Notes: a model not told the origin generated them from the letters alone. A DNA stretch of 64,000 nt from Vitellaria paradoxa (GCA_019916065.1 CM034233.1:39348862-39412861), one strand, 5' to 3'. Shown: positions 10,469 to 22,132, counted from the stretch's first letter. Made by a program: numbers and translations.

Positions 10469-10689
10469 CAGAGCCCTTCACAGGCAGGTCCCTCGCAGTC
10501 CCTCACCCCTTACAGGACACGCATCCTTGCGTGGCCTCCTGCTTCACTCTCCCGTAGGCAGAGTCCCTCACAGATAGATCCCCCACACACGGGGTCCTCA
10601 CACGTGTGATCCCACACTTTTGGTTGGGTATTGGCTCTGATACCATTTGTAACAACCCGCATCCACATAGTACAACATTGTCCGCTTTG

Positions 10690-10795
10690 AGCTTGGTAAG
10701 TTACTTCCCAGGAGGTCACTCATCTTGGTACTGTCCCCACTAGAGCACGCTTAATCCTACACTTCCCACTGTGTGCAGTGCCCTCACGGCTTTAA
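10690..10795 (-). other. 5S rRNA-derived segment in Cassandra 5' LTR (minus copy)
   Basis: The complement carries TTAAGCGTGCTC and GACCTCCTGGGAA. These correspond to the 5S rRNA box A and box C regions, which in Cassandra may recruit RNA polymerase III. Activity is not known. Confidence 0.8.
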
Positions 10796-11118
10796 AACGC
10801 ATTGTACTATATTGATATCAAATATTACACATATGCCACTTCCTTCCACAACCCAGACGATGTGGGATGGAAGGTATTGCTTCTCTGCTTCACCTCCTGC
10901 TTCACTCTCCTGCAGGCAGAGTCTTTCATAGGCAGGTCCCTCGCAGTCCCTCATAATAACTGTAAGAGACCTGCTCGTGAGGGACTCTGCCTACGGGAGA
11001 GTGAAGCAAGAGGTGAAGCAGAGAAGCAATGCCTTCCATTCCACATCGCCTGTGCCGTGAAAAGAAGTGGCACATATGTAATATTCGATATCCATATAAT
11101 AACAACACATTTTAAAGC

Positions 11119-11212
11119 CGTGAGGGCATTAGATTCAGTGGGAACTCCAAGGTTAAGCGTGCTCCAGTGGGGGCAACAAAAAATAGGTGACCTCCTGGGA
11201 AGCAGCTTCCTA
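11119..11212 (+). other. 5S rRNA-derived segment in Cassandra 5' LTR (plus copy)
   Basis: It contains GAACTCCAAGGTTAAGCGTG and GGTGACCTCCTGGGAAG, equivalent to 5S rRNA positions around box A to box C. Between them the family sequence AGTACTAGG is replaced by an A-rich run (11175-11185), so the intermediate element of the pol III promoter is damaged. Confidence 0.8.
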
Positions 11213-11257
11213 AGCCTAAAGCGGACAATATTGTATGTGAATGCAGGTCATTACAAA

Positions 11258-11269
11258 TGGTATCAGAGC
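11258..11269 (+). other. Cassandra primer-binding site (initiator tRNA-Met)
   Basis: TGGTATCAGAGC lies two bases after the LTR end, matching the 3' end of plant initiator tRNA-Met, the usual primer for many plant retroelements. Confidence 0.85.
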
Positions 11270-11779
11270 TAATATCTAGCCAGAAGTGTGGGATCACGCG
11301 TGTGGGGGACCTGCCTGTGAGGGACTCTGCCTACGGGAGAGTAAAGCAGGAGGCCACGCGGGGGATGCGTGCCCTATAAGGGGGGAGGATTGTGAGGGAC
11401 CTACCCATGAGGGACTCTGCCTGTAGGAGAGTGAAGCCGGAAGTGAAGCGTGCTCCAGTGAGGGCAGTATTAGGATTGGTGACCTCTTGGAAAGTAGCAT
11501 ACCAAGCCCAAAGTAGACAATATTGTACTATGTGGATGCGGGTCGTTACAGATAACCTCCCTCAAACTAATGGTGATGCCATCAGCCCTTCTTCTACCCA
11601 TTGCCTAGAGCCTTTAATTGGTGACCTTGATTCCTGCCACGGCGAGACATCCACATCAAGAAAAGGAAACCTCAACCTTGATTGCACTGAAATTCATTCG
11701 GTGATCAACAAGATCAAACTTAAGAACTCCTAAAAACCTTTCAACCCCCTAAAAACTTGTCCTACTGATGGCCTGCTCC

Positions 11780-13130
11780 TAAGGATATATCATCTCTCCA
11801 TTGATGCCAAGGGTGGTCACCATGTACGAGGCTACCCTGTCCAATGGGCTTCAATTCTCGTTGGTGTTTTTTATTAGAGAGGTGCTAGCTTGACTTAGTT
11901 TGAATCCAATTTAACTTATGCTGAATAGCTGGAAGATACCGGTCGATTGTGTTGTTATTTGAAAGGCCGCCACGAATGAACACATTATGACGGACGAGTT
12001 CCTTCATTACTACCAGGTAGCCGAGGCCGGCTGAGGTTGGTATTATTTCTTGGCCCAAGCAAAGGAGTTCAACCTGGTAGAAGGCTAGACATTGTCAGTC
12101 AAGCATTGGAAGGACCACTTTTTCTTTATGTACGAGGATGGCTGGGGGTTTTGTCCTTGGAAGGTACAGGAGGACAAATCAATCCATTGCCCCGTAGCTG
12201 AGGTCGGCCAAGCGAAGAGGGTATACTAATTTCTCGAGCTAAAGTTCAGCTCAATTATATTCTTTTCCTTCTTTTAGTTAATATAGTCCTAACCTTTTGT
12301 CATTACCTTGTTCAGCCAGAGCTCTACCTAAAGTATCCGAGGAGCAATTAGTGAGAATAAAGCTTGCCCAAACCACCCTGATCACCATTTAGCATTTTGG
12401 TAATGGTGGAGAGTTTGGTCAAGCATATCTGAGCTTAGAAGCTCTGGAGCTTAAACATAAAAGGAGTGAGTTCTTCATTGTTAACGTTTCTCTTTGCATA
12501 ATTGTAGATACTGACGTTATTGTTGCGAACTTTACTCAATTAGCTAAAGAAATAAAGTTCAACAAAGAAAAATACAAGGGATCAAGCAAGAGGTACTCCA
12601 AGTCTGAGCCCAAGGCCCCCAAAAGGATCAAGGTGACTAGCTCGAGCCCTCCAAAGAAGGGGCCTATAGACCTTGACAACCAAACAGCGATCCTATTTCC
12701 ACTCTCTTATAGGAGAGCCCCCAAGACATTCTTCTCCTGAGCTCGGTCATTAATGATCAGAAAGATCTCATTCCTCCATTTTTCCTAGTCAACCAAACTA
12801 AGGTAGAAGTAGCTACTGGGCCCTCAAAGCTAGCCAACCTCATGGATGATTTCATGTTGGCTATTAAAAGGATGGAAGGCATTATCATTTCAGCCGACTT
12901 GGTTTGGTTATGGGAAGTCTCTTTGACCAGATTAGCCAAGAACATAGCCCATGATCTGGCCAAGGTATAAATCTTACTTCCTTCTGTACGAGATATTTTC
13001 TAGCCATTTTCTTTGCTATCACTCTTAACCTTCTTTTTTTTTTTTTTTAAGGCTATGCTATGGTCGACCAAGCTCAGTACTTGGTATCTTGAAATGAACC
13101 AAGGATACCTCCAAGAGACTAAAAAGAATG
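11780..13130 (+). pseudogene. Antisense-ORF protein of a Tat gypsy element (PF04195-like, putative gypsy type transposon)
   Basis: Several plus-strand frames interrupted by stops carry the signature of the large plant family annotated as putative gypsy type transposon: VTMYEATLSNGLQFSL (about 11820), WYYFLAQAKEFNL (about 12040), KHWKDHFFFMYEDGW (about 12100) and, further on, a Lys/Ser-rich linker (KYKGSSKRYSKSEPKAPKR, about 12570-12640). In Tat-lineage elements such a gene lies between pol and the 3' LTR in antisense orientation. That fits here, because the gag remnant and LTRs around it read on the minus strand. Its role in the element's cycle is unknown. Multiple stops show it is dead. Confidence 0.6.
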
Positions 13131-14900
13131 AGCATCTACTTGGTAGAGGTTGTACTTCCTCCACATCATCTTTTTCCTCCTCTAGTTCTTTCCTTCTTCT
13201 CCTTTGATCCCTCATTTGATCTCCTCGTGGAGCTCGAGGTTGATCATTTACTACTCTCATTTTTGCCTCAGCAATGTATTCTTTTAAATGGCCCTCCTTT
13301 AACAAATCCTTTATAAGATATCGTAAGGACGACATGCTCTTATATGGTGCTCCCTACCCTGATGATATGAACAATAATCTTTATGATTCTCCTTACCTGA
13401 AAAGTCAGGCAACTTCTTCGGCCATCTAAAATATGGCTTATCTTTAATCTGGGACAGGATTCTAAAAATTGGCTCCTTAAAAGCAGCATTGACAGCTTCG
13501 AAGATTGACTTCTTGTCACCTATGAACTCCCTTATTCCTTCTTTTTGTTTTCTTCCCTTTGAACCCAGATGGCTTTGCTTTTTTCTGGTCGGTAGGCTTT
13601 GTCTTATCCTCTACCTTAGCATACTTATCAATTCTGCACATTAGATCAGACATATTCACCATTGGCTTTTTTGCTAGGGAAAGCCAAAGCTTGTCTCTTT
13701 TATGTAACCCAAGTTTGAAGAAAGTCACTGCCAACTGCTAAGAGTAGCCTTCCATTTCATTTTACAATTCCATATACCTTCAAGAATGATCCCTAAGGCT
13801 TTTATTATTCTTCTTCATAGTGAGAAGTAAGTCAACAGTTTTTTACTATTTAGCATTAACCAAAAACCTAGTAATGAACTCCTTGGCAAGCTATTTCCAA
13901 CAACTTATACTCCTTAAGGGTAACTTATAGAACAACTGAAGTGTAATATCCCCCAGGTTGGATGGAAATACTAAGCACATGTGGCCACATTCCAGCTCCA
14001 TAATATCATAGCCTGCATGTAGTGTTTATAATGTGCCAAGGGATCTAATTTTCAATCATACGTTGTGAAATAGGGGCCACAAACTTCTTTAGGGGCTCGG
14101 ATTTAGCTATGTCACAGGTAAACGGGAAAGCAGAGATCCTTCCCAGCGCTTTCCTCACCATCATTTGAGTGGACTGTTCTATTATGTCTTCTCCACCTTT
14201 TTAGACTTGCCAGACTTTTTTGTTTTCATTAGCACTGCATCATCCATTGGATGAGTTTTCTCCTTTATCTTAATGCTTCATTTGACTTAAGTGTTTTCTC
14301 CTAAGAGCATCCTCCTTTTGATGGGACTTTGAGGTCCTTGCTCTTTATTATTGCATGGACTCCTAGCGTTGAATATAGGCTGAATGTGTACCTACAGGTT
14401 TATAGAAGCCACCACCGGGCCAGCATTAGCTTCTCGCCTAGAATATAGAATCTCTCCCCCATGCGTACCTTTTTCTTTCCTAGTTCATTCCTTCAGTTGA
14501 ACATCATATAGAGCATAAAAACTCCCATTTGCACTTGAATCAGATTGCTCATAGTCAAAATGACTATGGCTTGTTCGTTTTCCTTTCTTCACACTTAGTC
14601 AAAATGATTATGGCTTGTCCGTTTTCCTTTCTTCTCACTGAGTTTTTGATGGATCTCCTCCAATTCAGTTTGCTTTGCATCAACTAGATCTTGTAAGTTG
14701 TGTCTCCTCTTGATTGCTTTAGGATCACTGACCTGCATTGTCTTCCCATCATTTGTCCTAGAGTAGCGATTATAAGTGCACACCATTTCTATCTGGAGAG
14801 TTTTGTGCCAATTCCTCCTCATTAAGATCATGGAGGTGTTGTGTCACCGCCTAAAGTCATAGTTGACGGAATTTGAAAGAACAAAAAATTCTAAGGAGCA
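13060..14900 (-). pseudogene. Tat-type gypsy gag remnant
   Basis: The minus strand shows gag pieces in order, in shifting frames. These are an N-terminal basic/acidic region (LQDLVDAKQTELEEIHQKL, near 14640), a capsid-like part with HYKHYMQAM (about 14010-14035), then AVTFFKLGL (13734 downwards), MSDLMCRIDKYAKVED (about 13630), DKPYFRWPKKLPDFSG (about 13430), the CSYHQGREHH pseudo-knuckle (about 13370), and DLLKEGHLKEYI (about 13300-13270). Stops and shifts are numerous. Directly after the gag C-terminus, at about 13125, the sequence passes into the antisense ORF; protease, RT, RNase H and integrase are missing altogether. Confidence 0.65.
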
Positions 14901-14950
14901 CGCGAATGTGGGGAATAAAAAAATGAGCCCCAAGGTGGACGCCAAATGTT

Positions 14951-15810
14951 TGACAACAAAAAATATCGTCGAACCTGCTCACCACAACAACTAAAAAAGC
15001 GAAAGTCAAGCTTGCAGAGTAAAAGAAATCAAAGGAAATAGCTGGAAAGAGTTCTCGACCAAAAATCCTTTGATGGTATGATCAGAATAGGCTTGAGAAA
15101 GTTTAATGAAAAGAGTAAAGTAAACAGTTGATAATAGTGAGCACTTATTTTGGGTTTAAGTCTTGTATTTATAGTAAGATAAAATAAATTAATTAATATG
15201 TAAATAATTAAATTGTAATGATTATGTATTTTATATATATATCAAAGTATATGACGGTTTCCTTTTTTTTAAATGCCTTATTTCAATTCATTTAGCTTTT
15301 TTTCCTAGAAAAAGATAAATAGTATATCTAATACATAATTTAAATGTGGATGATTTCCTTTTCTTTAAATGCCTTTCATTCCACATTTAATGCTTCCCAC
15401 TCAGTATTAAATGCGTTTGAGAGAAGTTATTGTAGTGGACAGAATATATACGTGAGACTCATCCAAATATCATATCTGTCTGCCACTTGTAAAAAAATGA
15501 ACTAACCAGGTTAACTGCGAGGTAATAAATTTAGTTCATTTATTAACATTTTGCATATATGGTTAGAATCACACCAATATAAGTTTATAAAGTGATTGGA
15601 CCCAACTATAGTGATTTGCTGATTATTAAATCAACGCCAAGCACATTTCTATTATGCTTGGGAAGATGCCATGTGTCCTTGGTTATCTTAGACCTACAGT
15701 ATCCTTGAAATAATAAGGATTAGGAGCCCATGGAATACAGAACCGCTACCAACAAACAAGTCACTTGCATTTACATATTCTTACAAATCTCATAAGAGAA
15801 CAACTTAGAA
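14951..15810 (-). repeat. LTR of a Tat-type gypsy element (minus, 5' LTR position)
   Basis: On the minus strand the LTR ends ..TTGTTGTCA at 14951, followed after a few bases by TTTGGCGTCCACCTTGGGG, a degenerate form of the TGGCGCC-type primer site of Tat elements. A TATAAATA box lies on the minus strand near 15170. The outer edge is not certain; an Athila-like LTR begins at 15819. Its sequence is not obviously the same family as the LTR at 7484-8560, so the two may belong to different elements. Confidence 0.5.
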
Positions 15811-15818
15811 GGGTTGTG

Positions 15819-17328
15819 TGATCGCGTCTAGAAAGTGCTTTAAAACAAACCCCCGAGTACATGGGTGTGTGGTGTAGTTTTAACTCGGTGAGTCCAAGGT
15901 TGAATCCATAGGAAACTTAAGTTTTTAGTTTCTAGGTTGCAAAAGAAATTTTAAACTTAAATTTAAAGAAATTTTTAGATTTGATGAATACTAAATCTTA
16001 GGGTTTTTAAAAATTTTAAAGTAAAAGTAAAGAACCAACTTACAATTAATTAAAGGAATTCAAAAACTAAAGTTTTGTTTTTGTTTTCAGCAAAACTAAA
16101 ATTTCTATTAAGAAAATTCAATGAAAGCATAAATTCCATGAAATGAATGAATCCAAAATTTCAAATCAATCAATTTAATTAACTTAAGAATTAATTCAAC
16201 TAACAATCACAATATTGAAACGATTCTTGATTCAACTTTCAATTCTGGGTGGTTTATCACTTCATAATGGGATGTGTTAAACACTACAATCTAAAGTTCA
16301 CGTAAAAGGAACAATAGATTGGAAAGATGTCTTCGTTTAGGATTCTTAATTTCCCAATACTCAGTTTTATATTCTCATTTAGGATTATAAAACTGAAAAA
16401 ATATTCTATGAAAACATTTGGGTTCAAATCCAATTTTTAGTTTTATAAAAAATATCAAACAAGTTTTAATAAAAAATCTTTAGTCAAAGATTTTTGCTTT
16501 CGAAAGCTTTTGAAACAAATGAAATCAGATTTGAAAGTTGTAGATCCCTACGTATGAGTTTTCGCCAACCATGCGAAGGGTTTATACACATTCCATTATT
16601 CGTAATAATCTACCCTTCCTTGATTCGTTGAATCAAGAAACTAGGGTTTATACTAACATGCTTTTAAAATAAACAAAATCAAACACAATGCATATGAATC
16701 ACAAAACTAAAGAATTAAACGAAGAGAGAATATTATTAAAATGAAAAGTGAAATAAAACGTACTCTGAAATTGAATTTGAAACGTAATGATGGATGATAA
16801 CAACTGTAACGTATCTTATGCAAAATCTACAAAGCTTTAAAAACATTTTCTCAAAACTTTGAAAAACTCTCTAAAGACTCTCTAAAACTCTCAAGAAGTC
16901 TGAAAACTAAAGTAGGGTAGATATGTGTTTCTGCCATACATCATAATATATATATATATATATATATCCTAACATAAAACCCTAAAATGAGCTAAAATAA
17001 TTTTGTGCGGCCACACATTGTGGTCCGGACCACCCAACGGGGTGTCCGAACCACAGAACCTATTCCTCTCAAGTTCTACTTCCTCTTTCATGTTGAGTCT
17101 TTGACCTGGTCCGGACCATCTGAGGGGGTGTTTGGACCATAGCATCCTCTTGATCCTCTGGGCCATTTTCATTGCTGCTACTTTCGATTATTTCCCCTTT
17201 TTTCCTACAATTAAGAAAATAAGCACCATAAGTGATAAAATAATAACAAAATTCTAAAATTAATTACCTAAATGCATGAATAAATGTCAAAATGTGGAGT
17301 TTGTAATTACACTTTTCAAGTGTAATCA
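15819..17328 (-). repeat. Athila-like LTR (copy 2), 3' LTR of the element to its right
   Basis: The ends are TGATCGCG (15819) and TGTAATCA (17328); on the minus strand it starts TGATTACACTT and closes with CGCGATCA. It is homologous along its length to 8913-10468 and 30207-31702 (shared AACTCGGTGAGTC, TTGATTCGTTGAATCAAG and CTACAAAGCTTTAAAA). A purine-rich stretch AAGTTGGGCGGTG sits just upstream in minus orientation, as expected for a 3' LTR. Paired palindromes are at 17019-17055 and 17106-17142. A TA microsatellite lies at 16949-16968. No matching 5-bp duplication flanks it, in agreement with it being one end of a larger element. Confidence 0.75.
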
Positions 17329-18147
17329 CACCGCCCAACTTAGGCATTTTTATCCCTAGCAATGCCTTTACTAAAATGAAATGAAACTACTATTCTATTT
17401 CTCTTTTTGTTGGAAACACGGCTACACTTAGCTACGTGCAGCAAGCCTTTTAAACCCCTAGGTTCCCCCTAGTAGACGAGTGAAGTCTTATGAGAGTTTG
17501 CAGTAAATCTACTCACAAAATTCCTAAACTAATCCAATCGATGGTAATTATCATTTCAACAACTCCTGATTTAAGTTCAATATGAATTAGGTAACGAAAT
17601 TTCAAAACATCATATAAAATCTCCCAATGTGTATTTAACTCACTTACTTTTCAACCATTTCATTTTAAACATGCCAATTCATATCATTCAATCAAAATAG
17701 TCATCAAACATACTCAAAAGACTACAGTCTCGACTTCAAATCTCACCAAGTTGGTCACTCAATTAGAATAAAGTCACTTAAGAAGGGTTACTCTCCTGGT
17801 TCAAGCAAGATTGTAATATCAACTAAATGTAATGAACCCAATCAAGAGGTGACTCAAAGAATTAAAGCATAGAGTGTTTCATAGCTTCGTGAATGGAATG
17901 TATCAATGCTTCAACAAGACAACTACCATCGATCACATGAAATAAATCGATGCCCTTCTAAGTGTCTTTCACCTAAAGTCCATTAGGTCTTTACTAGGTT
18001 GTAACTTGACCAAGGGGGTATTGGTTAGACAAATAAAGGATAGGAAAAATCAAAGTGCATGTCTAAGGATAGTGCAATGCAATATTCCCCCCCCCCAACT
18101 TTTCCTTTTTACACTTCTTGAGAACCCAACAATGAAGGTAAATCAAT

Positions 18148-18191
<44 letters not shown>

Positions 18192-19235
18192 AATGGGACC
18201 AATAGTAAACTTTTGAAGTAATAGATCCATTTTTTTTTTTTGAATTACCACAATTTCCCATTACAAATTCCCCTCTTATTAACCTTTGCAGAATTGCACC
18301 AAAATCCCAAGACATACCAAGGTTGGTTTACCTATATGTCTAAAGTTAAAAGGGTCATAAATGTGGGTAATCAAGAAAGAAAAAAATTTCATTTAGTATT
18401 TCATTTATTTAAAGGCTTCAAAATGGCTCCAAAGGTTATGTAAATCAAAGGAAAGTTTCAACCCTTCAAATATAAGAAAGAAGGCCTAATATCACTCTAT
18501 AGGCTAATAATACTTTATCAGAAACACTAATCTACACATGTAAATCAACAAATAGTGTTTTGTGCATTTACTACCAAAGCAAGTTAATGTAATGAAGCTA
18601 TTCAAAGAAAGTGAGATGAAAGAATTTAAAAAGATTATTGTAAAATCCTCAAGAACAAAAAGTTAGGCTCAAAAGCTCACATAATGTAGGGTTTTAAGTC
18701 TCCACCTATGTCTTAGCATATTTGAATGACTAAATCTCATAAATTCCAATCCTTGACATATTTTTAACTCAATAATTTTAAGTGACAAGTTTGCAACACA
18801 TTAGAAAATTTCATAATCAATTTTTAAATTAAGTTCTCCATTCAAAATTGAAATCAAATCATTTGTTATTTACATGAATCATACCATCATTTGCTTAAAT
18901 CCTAAAACATTCACTAGTCACTAATGTACCATGGATAACAAAAACACATGACCGCCACCCCAACTTAAGATGCACATTGTCCCTAATGCGTGGAAAGGAA
19001 CAATGGTGAAAAGGTAAGGTAAATGTGTGGTGTGCATATGTCATGGTTCCCCCAAACTAAGGTTCAGGTGACTAATGATGCCGATGTAATAATATAAATA
19101 AAATAACAGAATAATGAAATTAGCATAAAAGAAATGAAAAGAAGGGATTAAGAATTACCTCATGTTGGCTTCAAATTGATCTAATGTATTATGAAAATTG
19201 TAAATGGATTGCAGTGAAATCCCAAAATCATCATG
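17329..19235 (-). other. Noncoding interior of the Athila-like element with CT microsatellite
   Basis: I see no coding region. The stretch lies between the env-like remnants and the 3' LTR, where Athila-type elements have a long untranslated part. It contains a C homopolymer (about 18087-18096) and a perfect CT dinucleotide run at 18152-18187, which creates spurious Leu/Ser and Arg/Glu reading frames on the two strands. Confidence 0.5.
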
Positions 19236-19944
19236 TTAGTTTGACTCACTAGAACTGTCATCGCTCTCATTAGACTCAGTGTCAGTGTCATAACCCTCGT
19301 CAGACTCATTCTTGGTGTCAATACTATCAGTGTCAGGCACGTCTTCTAGTAGTGGCATATCTTGGTAATTAGAAGGTGGACTCTTCTCAGATCTTACTTT
19401 GGTTTTAGTTAGTGTCATAAGTAGGTGCATCAGACCACTCATCATATATGTTTATTTCAGCCCATTCCATTTGTAAAAGGAGATCAAGGTCAACTTCATC
19501 CCACCCTTGCCCCTCAAGGAATTGATAAGGTGTAATATGAACAAGGGGAGGAAAAATCAGTGGCAAAGGTAATGACTTACTCTCTAGGAAACACTCGTCA
19601 GGCGACGTGTCCAAATCAACCTCTGAACTCTCTAGGTCACTCTCTTCACTGGACATATAAAGTGTAAATTCCCACTTACATTTCCTACCAATTAAAGTTT
19701 TAGGATTCTCCTTCTGATTATGTTTATCCCCATTAGAACCAGATATGATACCTGTTCTTACAAAGAATATAGAAATACGGTTTAAGAATATAAATAACAA
19801 TTTGTTCCAACATAAAGTAATAGCAACATTCAGCCCAGATAGAAAGGGCAATAAGTTAAGAAAGATAACAAAAAGAAAATAAAGAGCAAAAGAAATTAAT
19901 AAACAATAAAGTATCACATCAAAATAGTCAAGATCTCTATACAT
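19236..19944 (-). pseudogene. Acidic, membrane-anchored ORF remnant of the Athila-like element
   Basis: The first frame (19944-19405) opens with a hydrophobic N-terminal half, including a likely membrane segment (LLISFALYFLFVIFLNLLPF) and a second hydrophobic patch. An acidic stretch follows (SSEESDLESSEVDLD). A frameshift near 19410-19445 continues into another Asp/Glu/Ser-rich tail (DTDSIDTKNESDEGYD and onward). I cannot assign a family. Position between the plant-transposon domain ORF and the 3' LTR fits the env-like region of Athila-type elements. Whether it was ever an envelope protein is unproven. Confidence 0.4.
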
Positions 19945-20056
19945 CAGTGCAAGCTACTAAAATTAAGTATAGAGTTTTAGGAATATCAAATGAAGCAGTG
20001 AAACTAAATCCTAAACTCTCAAAAAGAGAACAATAATCAAAAAGAAAATAGGTATC

Positions 20057-21171
20057 CAGTTACTGTGGAGGTGGAGGTGGATGTGACTCTCTGATGTGAT
20101 CTAGGATGCTCTGCAGAAGGTGTCCCTGTGTCTGCTGGGTTTGATGAATGTGTAGTAGGAGTTGGTGGTCATCCTCTTGGTTCTGCTCTAGATGACTAAT
20201 ACACTCGGCCAAAACTCCAATCTGGGCAGCTAACTCTGTAGTAGTAACCTCCTACTTTTCCTCCTCTAGCTCCTCTGGGGCCTATGATGGTCCACCCTCC
20301 TCCTCTGGCTCCTCTATCTTTCTCTTTTCCTTCTTTGACATTAAACCTTAGGATTTGGAGTAAGATGTGATGTTGAAGGGGTGTAATCCTAAGGTTATGG
20401 GCATATCATCAGTGATGTAGGCCCCTTTTCTTCTGAATATCTTTGTAAGGGCCCCTCCAAAAGGTAAGGTAGCTAAGGCTCTTGGGTGCTCATAGGTGTA
20501 TGGCACTTAGTGCCAGATGTATGAGGGCAAACCAATGGTCATCCCTATCCCAATGGCATAGATTAGGTGAGCCCTAAGTGGACTACAATCTGAATTCCTA
20601 TTTTGGGGCAACGGGTTTGTGCAAGAAAATATGTGGAGTGCCCAATATTTATCCTTAAGTGCTGAGACTGGCTTCCTATACTCCCCAGTCCACTCCTAGT
20701 CCTCAAATAGAATCTCTGAAGCTATGACGGGTAATGGTGGGGTACCATCAACAAGATAGGTGAACTCTGGGTTTTGGACGTGAGTAACTGAAAGACTTGG
20801 GCAAAATCATCAGGTGTGACTGTAATCTCAGCCCCCCAGACCCAGCTAATGATCCTTTCTCTACCCCTTCTCTTGATAATGGAGCCCTCTCCAATATTGG
20901 CAAAAAATTCCTTAACTACATCAACTATACAATAGGCGTGGAATCTAACAATATTAAGCCACTGCAGCCCCTCAAAATTATGCTCCAATGTAAATTCCTC
21001 AAGCCTAAAGTGGTTAAAACACTCTATCACCATGGGTTTATGCCCCCATATATCATCATACTTATGTTCAACTTCTTCCCCCCAAAATCGATTTCTATCA
21101 AAGGATATGGACCTTAGTTTTCTATTGGCATTTCGTTTGACTCGTGGGGCCATGGTAGCTACAAAAAACAT
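20057..21171 (-). pseudogene. Putative plant transposon protein domain (PF20167-like) ORF, Athila-type
   Basis: An intact N-terminal frame (21171-20722) begins MFFVATMAPRVKRNANRK and contains FDRNRFWGEEVEHKYDDIW, VKEFFANIGEG and VWGAEITVTPDDFAQVFQL. These are hallmarks of the plant family annotated as putative plant transposon protein. After a stop the similarity continues in other frames with YWALHIFSC and LIYAIGIGM near 20520-20640. The end is a Lys/Glu-rich linker and a coiled, Gln/His-rich C-terminus ending PPPPPQ (about 20060-20340). Such ORFs occur downstream of pol in Athila-like elements. Several stops make it a pseudogene. Gag and pol of this element are not in the window. Confidence 0.55.
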
Positions 21172-21229
21172 GCAAAGAAGATATTGAATTAATCAAATAT
21201 TCAAGTCCTATGTCCACACAAGTTTAGTG

Positions 21230-22132
21230 GCCCACTTCTATTGACAAAAATGTAAATAGAAAACCAAAGTGAATGGGTCCAAGTGATAGTCCAGGTGGCC
21301 ATACAACATCCACCATGGAGGGGTCCATTTGCATAAGAAAACAAATTGATTAGGAAATTCTAAACACTCATGTCTTTAGTTGGTCGATGGGAGACAGCCC
21401 TAATCTATGGTGTTCAAAGTGGAGTTACTAGTGCTCTATTTCCTAATGGATGAGTTTTTAACAAAATGGAGATTGTTAGAATTATGTCTCATTATGACTC
21501 ACGAAAATACATAGAAGGTTGAGGGGTGAGGATATTTAATCTCGTGGTATAGTATAGCTAGCACAATAGCTCACTGAGAGTCATTAAGAGTCGTTAGCAA
21601 AACCTGAGAGTTATATATGTGAAAAGAATGGTTAGTGGGAAAAACAAAGAGCATTGCATTGGTGCAAGGTGGCTTTGCTGGGAAAAATAGGAGCTTTGCA
21701 TTGTGACAGGTTATCTTGGTAGGAAGTTCATTCTAGCAAGCAACGCATCTAATTTTATTTTAGGTAGGTTTCTGAGTCCAATTTTGATCAATTTCTTGTT
21801 CCTATATATTTAGGACATATTGTACATTAGCACTAAATTTAGTTTATGCTTTTCAAAGGTAAGGGTTGAGAGAAAAGTTAAGAACAAAATGATAGGGTTA
21901 TCTAAGGATTCTTTAAGGATTTCCTACCTTTCTCTTGTAATTCTTTAGTTTATTATTGTAGTTTTTTTATATTGAAAACTAGATTTTATCGTATTCGTAG
22001 ATGTAAGTAAATTATTGAACCACATAAATCTTATGTTCCTTCATTGTATGTTATTTTCTTGTGTTTGTTTATGTGTTTGTCATTGCTCACACAAGGTTGT
22101 CGTATGAAGGTAATTTGGTATTCCACACAACA
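21230..22132 (+). repeat. Copia-type LTR (21474-22132) with a scrap of upstream interior
   Basis: AAAATGGAGAT precedes TGTTAGAATTATG at 21474, a polypurine-tract/LTR junction typical of plant Ty1/copia elements. A TATATATTTA box is near 21805. The LTR ends near CCACACAACA (22123-22132). The 240 bp upstream hold GTCCAAGTGATAGTCCAGG, a degenerate version of the usual purine-rich end of copia elements. No copia protein is readable, and no second LTR is visible, so it is a fragment. Confidence 0.5.

Larger units (their letters stand above)
8639..10955 (-). mobile_element. Cassandra TRIM element (minus), 3' LTR interrupted by a solo LTR
   Basis: Cassandra is a short non-autonomous LTR retrotransposon whose LTRs carry 5S rRNA sequence. 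Its 5' LTR (minus) is 10955-10648. Next come a 2-base spacer, a primer-binding site complementary to initiator tRNA-Met (complement of TGGTATCAGAGC, 10634-10645), a short interior and a purine tract. Its 3' LTR is split into 10506-10474 and 8912-8639 by a foreign 1.56-kb solo LTR plus 5-bp duplication. The LTR ends in GTTACA on the minus strand at 8639. The minus-strand LTR start shows TA instead of TG at 10955-10954. No coding capacity is present, as is normal for the family. Confidence 0.85.
10961..11550 (+). mobile_element. Complete Cassandra TRIM element (plus), head-to-head with the minus copy
   Basis: The 5' LTR is 10961-11255 (TGTAAG to TTACA). The primer-binding site TGGTATCAGAGC is at 11258-11269. 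The polypurine tract AAGGGGGGAGGA is at 11378-11389. The 3' LTR is 11391-11550 (TGTGAG to TTACA), which has lost an inner part of about 125-130 bp relative to the 5' LTR. The interior is only 135 bp and non-coding. The element begins 5 bases after the minus copy ends. The flanking bases GATAAC (11551-11556), ATAAC (10956-10960) and GATAA (8634-8638) suggest repeated use of the same target site. Confidence 0.88.

Noticed and set aside
11119..11212. Possible 5S rRNA gene
   Set aside because: It matches 5S boxes but lacks both 5S ends, has a damaged centre and recurs in every LTR of two Cassandra elements. It is LTR sequence, not a 5S gene.
18006..18251. Ser/Leu- or Arg/Glu-repeat proteins
   Set aside because: They are created by a CT dinucleotide microsatellite at 18152-18187.
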